DNA of 64,000 nt from Neobacillus sp. Marseille-Q6967 (GTDB lineage Bacteria > Bacillota > Bacilli > Bacillales > Cytobacillaceae). Positions 35,242-42,979 of the stretch are shown piece after piece (positions within the stretch are counted from its first letter, which is position 1; each line of letters starts with the position of its first letter). Position numbers and translations under genes: made by a program. The notes beneath the pieces were generated by a model that ran no database searches, was not told the DNA's origin, and saw nothing but the letters and a program-made list of their open reading frames with translations. The stretch covers positions 1,713,881-1,777,880 of the forward strand of contig NZ_OX267715.1 of assembly GCF_946151075.1 (NCBI RefSeq), written 5' to 3'.

Positions 35242-35697
35242 TTAACTAACTACATTTTCCTCTGATAATAAAGAAACTTTGCCTTGAACAGCTATTTGAA
35301 CATCTGCTTTTTTCAACATGTTTCCGACTGCGCATCCTTTATCTGCGGCTACAATTGCTCTATTAGCTGATTGAATCTGCTCTTCTGTTGCATCAGCAGA
35401 TAAAATAATATGAGGATAATGTATAATTTTGAATCCTTCTTCCTTTGAATTGGTCGCTTCCGAATCCATTGTCAAACCAGCTACAGCCAATTTTCTTGTT
35501 TCAAGCATAGCGGCAAGAGTCATCGTATAACAGGCTACGGCAGAAGTTACAAGTAATTCTTTAGGCTCTGTACCTTCCCCACTGCCACCCAATAATTCAG
35601 GTATCGCGATTTTTGTTTCAAGATAATTTGCTTTAATTCTCCCATTACCTTTTGTGTTTCCATTCCACACAGTCTTGAAATTTATTTTTGCATCCAA
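35242..35697 (-). CDS. OsmC/Ohr-family peroxiredoxin
   Basis: 151 residues. The two redox cysteines of the family are present: Cys56 (VACYTMTL) and Cys122 (KGCAVGNML), along with PKELLVTSA. These proteins reduce organic hydroperoxides using lipoyl or low-molecular-weight thiols. The closer match is the SACOL1771-like OsmC subgroup. Upstream lies a TTAGTTNACTAA-type palindrome also found before the divergent GntR gene, so the GntR protein may control both. Confidence 0.85.
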   Translation of the reverse strand: MDAKINFKTVWNGNTKGNGRIKANYLETKIAIPELLGGSGEGTEPKELLVTSAVACYTMTLAAMLETRKLAVAGLTMDSEATNSKEEGFKIIHYPHIILSADATEEQIQSANRAIVAADKGCAVGNMLKKADVQIAVQGKVSLLSEENVVS

Positions 35698-35728
35698 GTA
35701 ATTTCACTCCTTAACAACAACATTAATT

Positions 35729-35755
35729 TAGTTGACTAATTGATTAGTTAACTAT
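35729..35755. promoter_or_regulatory. Palindrome upstream of osmC, candidate GntR operator
   Basis: TAGTTGACTAAT and ATTAGTTAACTA flank a TG centre, 11 of 12 positions symmetric, about 35-55 nt upstream of the OsmC start. It shares TTAGTTAACTA with the site at 35877. Confidence 0.6.
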
Positions 35756-35876
35756 ATATTTAACTATAATTATTAGTAATAATGTTTGTCAACTCTTTTT
35801 TATCAGTTGGTTACACGCATTTTTGCAGAACTTGATTTATTAAGTTTTCTTCATTAAGCTAAACATATGTAGACTA

Positions 35877-35888
35877 TTAGTTAACTAA
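35877..35888. promoter_or_regulatory. Palindrome TTAGTTAACTAA before the GntR gene
   Basis: A perfect 12-bp palindrome 20 nt upstream of the gntR ATG, matching the half-sites of the osmC palindrome. Suggests autoregulation and co-regulation of the divergent osmC. Confidence 0.6.
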
Positions 35889-35907
35889 GAAAGTTGGTTG
35901 TTTAAAT

Positions 35908-36588
35908 ATGGAACATTCAGGCTTACTTTTTAAAATCGATTCCGACTCTCCCATACCCATCAACGTACAGATCAAGGAACAGATAAAATGGTTAATCGGA
36001 AAAGATTTACTCAAACCTGGAGATACCCTTCCTTCCACCAATCAGTTAGCGGATCAACTATCCATTAACCGAAATACAATTCAAGGAGTCTATTCTCAAC
36101 TAAAAGAAGAAGGTCTTTTGTCTATACAAAAGGGGCGGGGAACGCAAGTTGCCCGGGAGGAAGAAATTATGCGGTTTAAAATACAAAATCCCTATTTTTC
36201 TTTTGTGGAACAAACAATTAAGGATGCCTACGAATTAGGTTTCACTATCGAAAACGTGTTGCTGTCCGGATTTGCCTACATGCAGCTGTTTGGACAGCCT
36301 CTGAAACGGAAGTTGAGTTATCTTTTTATTGAATGCAAAGTAAGTTCGTGCATCTTTTATTTGGATGAAATAAAACGGATCACATCTGCAGACATTCATA
36401 CGATCGATGTGTCATCGTCACCAGAAAATATCCTTATTGAGTCCATTCACAATGCGGATGTGATTGTGACGAGAGCTGATTTAGCTGAGAAGGTGAAGAG
36501 GTTTGCCGACGCTGCTCAAAAAACGGTTATCTCCGTTGGTTCCACCAACGATGTATCGCTGTTACTCAACATGTTGAGCCCACAATGA
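35908..36588 (+). CDS. GntR-family regulator with unusual C-terminal domain
   Basis: 226 residues. Residues 9-80 are a GntR winged helix (PIPINVQIKEQIKWLI, LPSTNQLADQLSINRNTIQGVYSQL, KGRGTQVA). YtrA-type proteins end soon after; here about 120 more residues follow, with a Rossmann-like segment (SADIHTIDVSS, NADVIVTRADLA, KTVISVGSTND) resembling a periplasmic-binding or receiver-like half domain. Its ligand is unknown. It is divergent from osmC and shares palindromes with it, so peroxide or thiol stress is a reasonable guess. Confidence 0.8.
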   Translation: MEHSGLLFKIDSDSPIPINVQIKEQIKWLIGKDLLKPGDTLPSTNQLADQLSINRNTIQGVYSQLKEEGLLSIQKGRGTQVAREEEIMRFKIQNPYFSFVEQTIKDAYELGFTIENVLLSGFAYMQLFGQPLKRKLSYLFIECKVSSCIFYLDEIKRITSADIHTIDVSSSPENILIESIHNADVIVTRADLAEKVKRFADAAQKTVISVGSTNDVSLLLNMLSPQ

Positions 36589-36673
36589 TATTTTGTGGGG
36601 ATGTAAAAGTTAAAACTCCAATTTCCACTGGATGAACGATGGATTGTTATGTTGGATTCCCTTGTTTTTACAA

Positions 36674-36705
36674 AAAAGTAGACGAGATACCTCGTCTACT
36701 TTTTC
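36674..36705 (+). terminator. Terminator after gntR
   Basis: AAAAAGTAGACGAG / CTCGTCTACTTTTT, a perfect 14-bp stem with an ATAC loop and T tail, 85 nt after the stop. Confidence 0.88.
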
Positions 36706-36839
36706 ATTATAAAACTACCGAATTTTAGTAAATCTGAATTTAAAGGAATGCCGGAAGCAATGATATGGCTTTATGCTTGAAATGTTGTCTGCTATTTTTC
36801 TTTTGTTATTTGAATCCCTAGCCCATAAAGAGGGAACGA

Positions 36840-37095
36840 GGTTTTTTATTATTTATTCCTCAAGTACCGTTACCACAATTCTAAGAGCTATTATTATTCA
36901 TATTTATCTCACCTATTTTAAAATTTATAAAAATCAAACTCTAAGCACTTTAAATTGTCCGCCTCCGAATAAGGACTTAACATAATCGATTTTGACATGT
37001 TCAAAATAAATTTTGTCTCTTTCATTAACTAAAAACTGTATTCCATTTTGTTCTGTTATTTCATCCGTTTCTAATGCTGACTCTTCCAGCGTCAG
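36840..37095. repeat. Segment duplicated from about 32455-32712
   Basis: The downstream flank and C-terminal coding half of HesB-like copy 2 match the fragment at 32552 and its flank over about 255 bp, including noncoding stretches such as TTATTATTTATTCCTCAAGT and TATTATTATTCATATT. Copy 1 (34785) shares the coding part but not this flank, so copies 2 and 3 arose by a recent duplication. Confidence 0.75.
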
Positions 37096-37221
37096 ACGAA
37101 GCTGTGGTCCCCCTCAACCAATTCCCATTGATAAACGTATAAGGGGCTTTTTACCTTCATCAATAAGATTTTGAACTTCCTTAGTAATTTTTACTATTGC
37201 AGCCTGTGTAACCTTAACCAT
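36934..37221 (-). CDS. HesB-like selenoprotein (G-I-G-U-G-G), copy 2
   Basis: 95 residues from ATG 37221 (GGAGGG upstream), same length as copy 1. In-frame TGA at 37114-37116, codon 36, in SMGIG-U-GGPQLRLTLEE. The hairpin CTGAC.C-TGGAA-G.GTCAG (37077-37095) lies 18 nt downstream, with paired changes against copy 1. The natural stop is also TGA but has no such hairpin after it. A strong inverted repeat with a T tail (about 37245-37305) lies just upstream on the same strand and may insulate the gene. Retention of the reading frame on both sides of the TGA in two diverged copies argues for a functional recoded gene. Confidence 0.9.
37077..37095 (-). promoter_or_regulatory. Putative bacterial SECIS, HesB-like copy 2
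   Basis: CTGACGC-TGGAA-GAGTCAG: six pairs with one G-A mismatch, loop TGGAA. Compared with copy 1, the G-U pair becomes A-U, so pairing is preserved. Confidence 0.8.
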
Positions 37222-37244
37222 GAATCCCTCCATAATTTTGAAAA

Positions 37245-37305
37245 TAAACAAAAAGGTCTGCCGAAACAGCTTCATTTTAGACCCCATTTGATGGGTATTT
37301 GTTCA
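37245..37305 (-). terminator. Hairpin with T tail upstream of HesB-like copy 2
   Basis: On the minus strand TCTGCTGAACA pairs with TGTTTCGGCAGA, with an inner ACCCATCAAATGGGGT hairpin, then CCTTTTTG. It may stop read-through into the HesB gene, or be the end of a lost element. Confidence 0.5.
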
Positions 37306-37429
37306 GCAGAATACTAAAAAATCTGGTATAATCTTTAAACTTTACAATAAAACGTTTGGATTAATTGTTAAATTGAAAAAAATTCATATCTCTCCCTAAA
37401 TTGGTAAATCATAACTAAGAGGTGAAAAT

Positions 37430-38436
37430 ATGGATAAGGATACATTAAAATTAACATCTTCCGAAATAGGAACACTATGGGGACAGTATGTAAATGGAAC
37501 AATGACCGATGTGGTAAATAGATATATGCTCTCAATTATTGAGGATGAGTCAATAAAAACTATTTTTGAGGATGCTATTTTGACGTTTGATAAACAAAAG
37601 AAACAAATTATAACTTTTATAGAGAACGATGGGTTTCCGGTTCCAATTGGATTTAATGAATCTGACCTCAATAAAGGGGGCACAAAGAGATTATTCACTG
37701 ATATTTTTTGCTTAAATTATTTACATATCATGACTTTACATGGTTTGCTAGGACACTCCACTTCATAGGCGTTTCTGTCAGAGAAGACTTAAGGTATTTT
37801 TACGACTCATGTGACAATGATGCGAAAAGAATGTATCATCAAACAATTGATTTATTGCTTGAGAAAGGGAGTTTTCAGAGGGATCCACTTTTTTACCCTA
37901 CAAAGAACCCTGAATATATTTCTAGCCAAGATTTTACTGATGGATTTTTCGGAAAGGGTCGAACGTTAGCGGCGACAGAAATCATAAGTATTTCTTTCAA
38001 CCTTAAAAAAAGTATTATGGCAAAAACTCTTGCAATCGCATTCAGTCAAGTCACACAAACAAAAGAAGATAGAAAATTTTTAGAGTATGCCGAAAAAACG
38101 GCTGACCAACAAATAAAAAATCTTTCAAAAATTATGCAAACAGATAATTTACCAGTTCCTAAGTCGTGGGAGACAGAAGTTACAACTTCAACAGACTCTC
38201 CTTTTTCCGATAAGTTAATGTTGTATCATACTGGTTTCTTATTCCAAGCTGCACAAGCGTATCACGGGGCAGGTTTAGCATCCGCAATGCGAACAGACCT
38301 AGTATCTACTTACGAAAGCACCATTCTACAAAATCTTATTCTTACTAAAAAGTGGTTTAATATTATGGAGCAAAATAAATGGTTAGAACAGCCACCTCTA
38401 GCTCCCAATAGAAAGGAAATAGCAAGAGAAAAATAA
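37430..38436 (+). pseudogene. DUF3231 family protein, frameshifted copy
   Basis: The first frame (37430-37768) covers the N-terminal third (LTSSEIGTLWGQYVNGTM to HIMTLHGLLGH). The rest (VSVREDLRYFYDSC to WLEQPPLAPNRKEI) continues in the frame one base back, with the switch near 37755. Joined, they give a 335-residue protein like the intact copy at 40364. The simplest cause is a one-base deletion. There is no slippery heptamer or stimulatory hairpin at the switch. The ATG has AAGAGGTG upstream. A terminator hairpin (38444-38467) follows. Confidence 0.8.
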
Positions 38437-38443
38437 TACAAAA

Positions 38444-38471
38444 TAATGTCCTCATGCGGAGGGCATTTGTT
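38444..38471 (+). terminator. Terminator after the frameshifted DUF3231 gene
   Basis: AATGTCCTC-ATGCG-GAGGGCATT followed by TGTTTT, 8 nt past the stop. Confidence 0.7.
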
Positions 38472-38510
38472 TTACGAAAAATGCTTATAGAACTAACCTC
38501 CCCCAACACA

Positions 38511-38556
38511 AAAAACACTTATAAACGTTGATTTAACAACATTTATGAGTGTTTTA
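38511..38556. terminator. Bidirectional terminator
   Basis: AAAACACTTATAAACGTTG pairs with CAACATTTATGAGTGTTTT around ATTTAA. It is 80 nt beyond the stop of the 174-residue gene on the minus strand. Confidence 0.75.
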
Positions 38557-38636
38557 AAGTTTAAAATGAACTCACATTTTTTTCTAAAAATACCGGTGGT
38601 CAGGGTCTAACCAAATACCAGTCAGAATAACCTTTT

Positions 38637-39161
38637 CTATTCAACCAAGTCTCCGAATTCCTCGAATTGCCTGCTCCAAAGTGAGAACTCTTTCGTGTAA
38701 ATAGATTTACAAACTTCTATATCATTTTGATAATGTTTCAAAACTGGTAGTTGCCTTACGATAGATGAACCTTGAAAAACAGATAAGATGATTTTATGAG
38801 AACTTTCAATTTTTCTAGCTCGTATATATAGTTGTTCTAAATCTTTGGGATCAATATCATGATATAACTCGATAAAATCCTTATTGGGATGATGAAAGAA
38901 CTGGTTGGCCATGTTGATGAGTTCTTTATCTTTCAAAACATATAAACCAATCATGACTAAAGCATCTTCGAGCATATTTTCAAGTGTAGGAATCCAAGTC
39001 ATTTTTTGTTGAGAGTAGTCATGTGATCCGTCACTTGCTGGTGATAGAATCCATGCAGGTCTACTTTTCTCTGATAAATAAAGAGTATGAGAAATATTGA
39101 TGATTCCGCTGTCATAAGAATGCTTCTGTCCTATTAAAATTTGACTTGTAAAAGTAGCCAT
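38637..39161 (-). CDS. Unknown 174-residue protein downstream of ykqA
   Basis: Soluble, no signal peptide; an aromatic-rich N-terminal region with DYSQQKMTWIPTLENMLEDAL is followed by a helical half. I do not recognise the family. It starts 10 nt after ykqA and is clearly co-transcribed with it. By composition it looks like a normal cytosolic protein. No catalytic motif is evident. Confidence 0.65.
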   Translation of the reverse strand: MATFTSQILIGQKHSYDSGIINISHTLYLSEKSRPAWILSPASDGSHDYSQQKMTWIPTLENMLEDALVMIGLYVLKDKELINMANQFFHHPNKDFIELYHDIDPKDLEQLYIRARKIESSHKIILSVFQGSSIVRQLPVLKHYQNDIEVCKSIYTKEFSLWSRQFEEFGDLVE

Positions 39162-39171
39162 TTTACATACC

Positions 39172-40044
39172 TCAAGTTATTTGTTTAGAGTTTTTTAATG
39201 AATTCATGTGGTTTTTTATTGAAGAAATATAGTCTGCTGACAAAAAGCCATTAGCACCGCGAAGGATTTCTTCTTCATACCGAGCGGGTGGAGCTGTTTC
39301 AGTCTTTTTATTCACTACTACAAACGTTAACGCCTGAACCTTTTTTCCGTTTAGCTCAACGGTCACGAAGGTTGGACGGTATGCTTTCGGTGCGCCTTCA
39401 CGTTTATACAAGTAATCTTTTAAAGCTTTAACTGGAATTTGATATACCTTTCCTTCCACTCTTCCACCTTCTTCGACGATATCCGCTCGACCCATACCAT
39501 CCATGGAGGATTTTCGAGTGAAACGAAGTGTATAGTTCGGTAATATACCTACTCCAATTATGCTTTGAAAGTAATAAGCAAAACCATCTTTGATAAATCG
39601 CTCCTGGTCCATACAGCTTCCATAGGCAAAATAAAGAACAGAATCATTTTGCTTCAATAAAAGCTTGTGCTCCTTCCAATCACCATTGGGAATTCTCTTT
39701 TTCAATAAATTCTCTTTACTGGCAATATACATATAAGCTTGAAAGCTGCCTTTGTCTGTATAAACCGTTTGTTCGATTCTTTCATACAAATTGTCTTTTC
39801 TGCCTTCTCGATAGCCTTCAAGCTGGTCTAGTCTTCCTAATTCCTCTTCCGTCACTGAGTAAAGTTCACCATAGATACGGGAAGATGGTGTTGGCTTTAT
39901 TGCTGGATAGCCATAACCTGTGTCATACACCACTCCATTTGTCCAGCATTGCTCCGCGATACAAGTTGCACTTTTTAAAAGATGGGCATTAGGTTCACCT
40001 TTACGTAACGTTCCATAAACAAAAACGTTGATCATCATTACCAC
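39172..40044 (-). CDS. ykqA: Tandem gamma-glutamylcyclotransferase-like protein, YkqA
   Basis: 290 residues with two GGCT-type barrels. The first has VYGTLRKGEPN (8-18) and the second FAYGSCMDQERF (about 138-149); a Tyr-Gly-Ser/Thr loop in each binds the gamma-glutamyl moiety. The catalytic Glu candidates are in LEGYREG and KREGAPKAYRP. This two-domain build is that of Bacillus YkqA, whose substrate is not settled. Adjacent ATGs (M1, M3, M4) leave the exact start uncertain by a few codons. Confidence 0.8.
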   Translation of the reverse strand: MVMMINVFVYGTLRKGEPNAHLLKSATCIAEQCWTNGVVYDTGYGYPAIKPTPSSRIYGELYSVTEEELGRLDQLEGYREGRKDNLYERIEQTVYTDKGSFQAYMYIASKENLLKKRIPNGDWKEHKLLLKQNDSVLYFAYGSCMDQERFIKDGFAYYFQSIIGVGILPNYTLRFTRKSSMDGMGRADIVEEGGRVEGKVYQIPVKALKDYLYKREGAPKAYRPTFVTVELNGKKVQALTFVVVNKKTETAPPARYEEEILRGANGFLSADYISSIKNHMNSLKNSKQIT

Positions 40045-40080
40045 TCCTTCATTTTTGATAGCTTGAGTATAAAACGAAAA

Positions 40081-40106
40081 GGTTGGGATTCACCCAACCT
40101 TCCTTT
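40081..40106. terminator. Hairpin upstream of ykqA
   Basis: GGTTGGG-ATTCA-CCCAACC followed by TTCCTTTTTG on the plus strand. No plus-strand gene precedes it, so its role is unclear. The remaining 250 nt up to the DUF3231 gene show nothing else. Confidence 0.45.
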
Positions 40107-40363
40107 TTGTGTCAGCATAAAATATATATAGTTTATCCTTACTAATCTACAGTGCTAATCATCCATTCCTTAGTAAAACTTCAACAATAACGAACAATAG
40201 ATATTCCATTAACCTGTTCGTTGCACATTAAAAAAGCTGCAACTATGGCAACTGATTTCAAGGAGAAAGTTCTTCCGATATCTGTATACTTCATAAAAAA
40301 TACCATAAAATAATTTTGGAATAGCGAACCAAACTACTTAAGAATTATTGGAGGGAATTTCAT

Positions 40364-41371
40364 TTGGGAATTTTCGGGAAAACAAAGAAAGACACCTTAT
40401 CCGCTGCGGAAGTCTCAGCTCTTTGGCATCAGTATATGGGTGATAGTATGGCAATATGTGTTTATAAATATTTTCTTAAGATTGTTGAAAACAAAGAAAT
40501 TAAACCTATCTTAGAATTTGCATTACAATTGGCAGAAAACCATATTACAAAAATCCTCGAATTCTTAAAAAGTGAAAATTTCCAAGCTCCAAAAGGATTT
40601 ACAGAGAATGATGTAAATCTTAATGCTCCACGTCTGTTTTCCGACTCCTTTTTACTCTTTTACTCTTATATAATGACGCTTCATGGGTTAACCGCTTATA
40701 GTTTAGCTATTACAAATTCGGAGCGCGAAGACATCCAAGATCATTTTTTTGAATGTACAGCAACTTCGAAAGATTTGTTCCGACAAATAGTGGATCTGTC
40801 AAAAAAACAAAAGATTTTTTCAAGTGTTCCCTCAGTATCTCCGCCTCACGGAGTGGAGTTTATGGATTCAACGGGAATGATTTCAAATTTAATTGGAGAT
40901 AAGAGACCGCTCAATAGTTCTGAAATCAGTAACCTTTTCTTTAATTCAAAGAAAACAGGATTTATCAGGTCGTTAAGTATAGCTTTTAGTCAGGTGGCAA
41001 CGCGGGAAGATGTTCGTAAATTTATGTTGAAAAATGTTAAATTAGCAGGAAAAGACGCTGAAAGCTTTGATGCTATATTGCAAAAAGATAATTTGCCAAT
41101 ACCTAAGAGATGGGATGCCGAGATTACTGATTCTACTGTAAGTCCGTTTTCGGACAAATTGATGATGTTCCACGCAGCGCTATTAGTAAATACGGCTCTT
41201 TCTTACTATGGTGCATCATTAGGTTCCAGTCTAAGGTCGGATATGATTTTAAACTACAAAAATGTATTTAACCATGCGACGCTTGCTGGTGCTCTTTGTT
41301 TCAAAATATTGGTTAAACACGGATGGTTAGAAAAACAACCGGAAGCAGGTGACAGAAAATCCCTGTGGTAA
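40364..41371 (+). CDS. DUF3231 family protein, intact copy
   Basis: 335 residues from TTG 40364, with GGAGGG 9 nt upstream. It is built of two similar helical halves: LSAAEVSALWHQYMGDSM, NFQAPKGFTENDVNL in the first; LNSSEISNLFFNSKKTG, DNLPIPKRWDAEI in the second, ending KHGWLEKQPEAGDR. The helical-bundle composition and duplicated pattern suggest a ferritin-like or membrane-peripheral bundle. DUF3231 has no established function. It is the only undamaged one of three in this region and provides the template for reading the other two. Confidence 0.82.
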   Translation: MGIFGKTKKDTLSAAEVSALWHQYMGDSMAICVYKYFLKIVENKEIKPILEFALQLAENHITKILEFLKSENFQAPKGFTENDVNLNAPRLFSDSFLLFYSYIMTLHGLTAYSLAITNSEREDIQDHFFECTATSKDLFRQIVDLSKKQKIFSSVPSVSPPHGVEFMDSTGMISNLIGDKRPLNSSEISNLFFNSKKTGFIRSLSIAFSQVATREDVRKFMLKNVKLAGKDAESFDAILQKDNLPIPKRWDAEITDSTVSPFSDKLMMFHAALLVNTALSYYGASLGSSLRSDMILNYKNVFNHATLAGALCFKILVKHGWLEKQPEAGDRKSLW

Positions 41372-41397
41372 GGTTAGAAAAATGAGGGGGAAATTGT

Positions 41398-41434
41398 GCG
41401 TTGTACCAATTACAACGCGGAATCATCTTTTTTT
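41398..41434 (+). terminator. Terminator after the intact DUF3231 gene
   Basis: GCGTTGTA-CCAAT-TACAACGC, then GGAATCATC and a T8 run, before the convergent spoVS stop. Confidence 0.65.
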
Positions 41435-41695
41435 TCTGGGACCTACAATTAATTTGATTGCTGTTCTATTTTCATTGTTAATTAAAATATCTAAAAATGC
41501 AGGAACAAAAACCAGATTAACACCGCTAGGAGCTACGAATCCTCTTGCAATTGCAATGGCTTTAATTGCTTGATTTAAAGCACCAGCTCCAATCACTTGA
41601 ATTTCTGTAACTCCTTTTTCACTTATTACGCCTGCAATTGCACCTGCAACTGAATTTGGATTTGATTTTGATGATACTTTTATTACATTATCCAT
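41423..41695 (-). CDS. spoVS: Stage V sporulation protein S
   Basis: 90 residues, the Alba-like SpoVS fold: KVSSKSNPNSVAGAIAG at the start, GAGALNQAIKAIAIARGFVAP in the middle, IKLIVGPRKK at the end. SpoVS is needed for spore coat assembly and affects sporulation progress in B. subtilis. The B. subtilis protein is 86 residues and strongly conserved. Here it is a stand-alone gene; some bacilli have several copies, so it could be a second paralogue. Confidence 0.9.
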   Translation of the reverse strand: MDNVIKVSSKSNPNSVAGAIAGVISEKGVTEIQVIGAGALNQAIKAIAIARGFVAPSGVNLVFVPAFLDILINNENRTAIKLIVGPRKKR

Positions 41696-41970
41696 ATAAA
41701 TTTTTCCCCCTGTTATTTAATTGCTTGATATGATCACTAGAAAGAATGTAATTAACGTATCTCTAATCATATTCAAATTGATCTCAATCAGAACTATTGA
41801 ACTTATTCCTTGGATACTTTTTGTATAATCCTTCATCTAAAGTCGAAATTCAAGCAATCCTTGTTTAAGGAATGCTTCCGTTTTGCTGAATATGAAAAGT
41901 AAAAAAATAATTGGATTTCAAAGGAAAAAAACTCCTTTATGTCGAAATACTAGATAAAGGGGATGACCCA

Positions 41971-42183
41971 ATGAATAAAGTTGATTTATTAAAAAATCTA
42001 CGCAATTCCAGTCGAGGTAATTTGTTTGCAATAGAGATTCCAAAGGCTGCAAAAGAAGATGAAAAAAAGATTGAAGAATTAGTTGCAGAATTAGAAAGTG
42101 AAGGAAAAATCAAGCTAAGAGAGTGCATAAATCGAGAATACTCCGTTTATTTACATGGCATAATTAAGTATTCATCAGAATAA
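41971..42183 (+). CDS. Unknown 70-residue protein
   Basis: ATG 41971 is chosen because AAGGGGAT lies 7 nt upstream; the frame is open from 41911. The product is helical and charged (KEDEKKIEELVAELESEGKI), resembling a small winged-helix or coiled module: the ELESEGKIKLRE-x-YSVYLHG pattern could be the recognition helix and wing. No family assigned. Terminator AAGGCTG/CAGCCTT follows at 42215-42234. Confidence 0.55.
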   Translation: MNKVDLLKNLRNSSRGNLFAIEIPKAAKEDEKKIEELVAELESEGKIKLRECINREYSVYLHGIIKYSSE

Positions 42184-42214
42184 CCTGGTACTCAATTCCG
42201 TTAACTAAAAAAAG

Positions 42215-42238
42215 AAGGCTGTCACAGCAGCCTTTTAC
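42215..42238 (+). terminator. Terminator after the 70-residue gene
   Basis: AAGGCTG-TCACAG-CAGCCTT followed by TTACCC; the stem is good, the U tract short. Confidence 0.65.
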
Positions 42239-42354
42239 CCTAATATGATAACTTTTAATTTATAACAATACATCTATTGAATTTTCAGCCTATTCAATTT
42301 TATGTGCTTCACATTTTCTTTATTGTTCCCCTAAAACGATTACAACTAGATATT

Positions 42355-42801
42355 TTATAGTTTTTCCATAACAAAATCGTATTGTAAATTTCTCTCTAAT
42401 TTTTCTAAGTTACCACCATCTTCTACAAAAGTTTTGAATGTTTCAGCCATTAACTTTCCTGAGATTTTATTTATGTGTTTAACTTTAAGAAATGTATTCA
42501 CCTTTACCAAATCAGGGGTTACATTTCCACGGTGTAATTTTCCTGGAATTTTTGTCCAAAATTTTTCCCAATCATCCAATAACCCAATATCTTTAAAATA
42601 ATGTTTTTGTAAGCCGCATAACCATGCAGTACAAGAGGTGTTCCGTTTTTGACAACCTTCCTGTTCCTTTAAAAATTCACACCCCTGACAACAAGAATTT
42701 CCACTTCTAATACAGATACTGCAAATTTCAACAGCCCCAATTTCGTCAAACACTTTTAAACCATACTGGATAAGATGCTCTTTTTTCATCTCAATACTCA
42801 T
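42355..42801 (-). CDS. Cysteine-rich cytosolic protein of unknown function
   Basis: 148 residues. Nine cysteines lie in residues 27-62, as ICSICIRSGNSCCQGCEFL and a following GCQKRN..C..WLCG. This spacing could hold a metal site or an iron-sulfur cluster. The C-terminal half is helical. Similar proteins have been mislabelled as DNA mismatch repair proteins; nothing of MutS/MutL is here. Single gene, ATG with no strong ribosome site. Confidence 0.6.
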   Translation of the reverse strand: MSIEMKKEHLIQYGLKVFDEIGAVEICSICIRSGNSCCQGCEFLKEQEGCQKRNTSCTAWLCGLQKHYFKDIGLLDDWEKFWTKIPGKLHRGNVTPDLVKVNTFLKVKHINKISGKLMAETFKTFVEDGGNLEKLERNLQYDFVMEKL

Positions 42802-42979
42802 TATTTACTCCTGCTTTACTTGGTTTATAAAAGATTTTAATATTTGTAAACTTCCCCATAATATTAGTTTGCCACCAAATTCAACAATCTCATCCTTTAA
42901 TAACCTAATTTTAAAGCAGTCGATTCTGACGTTTTTAAATTAGAAACTGTATTCATACTGATGGACATTATATAAGTAT

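Noticed and set aside
36773..36985. Plus-strand 70-codon frame over the end of HesB-like copy 2
   Set aside because: It is antisense to the duplicated segment, has no ribosome site and no family resemblance.
37430..38436. Programmed frameshift in the DUF3231 gene
   Set aside because: No slippery heptamer or downstream stimulatory structure at the switch, and paralogues read through in one frame; a one-base deletion is simpler.
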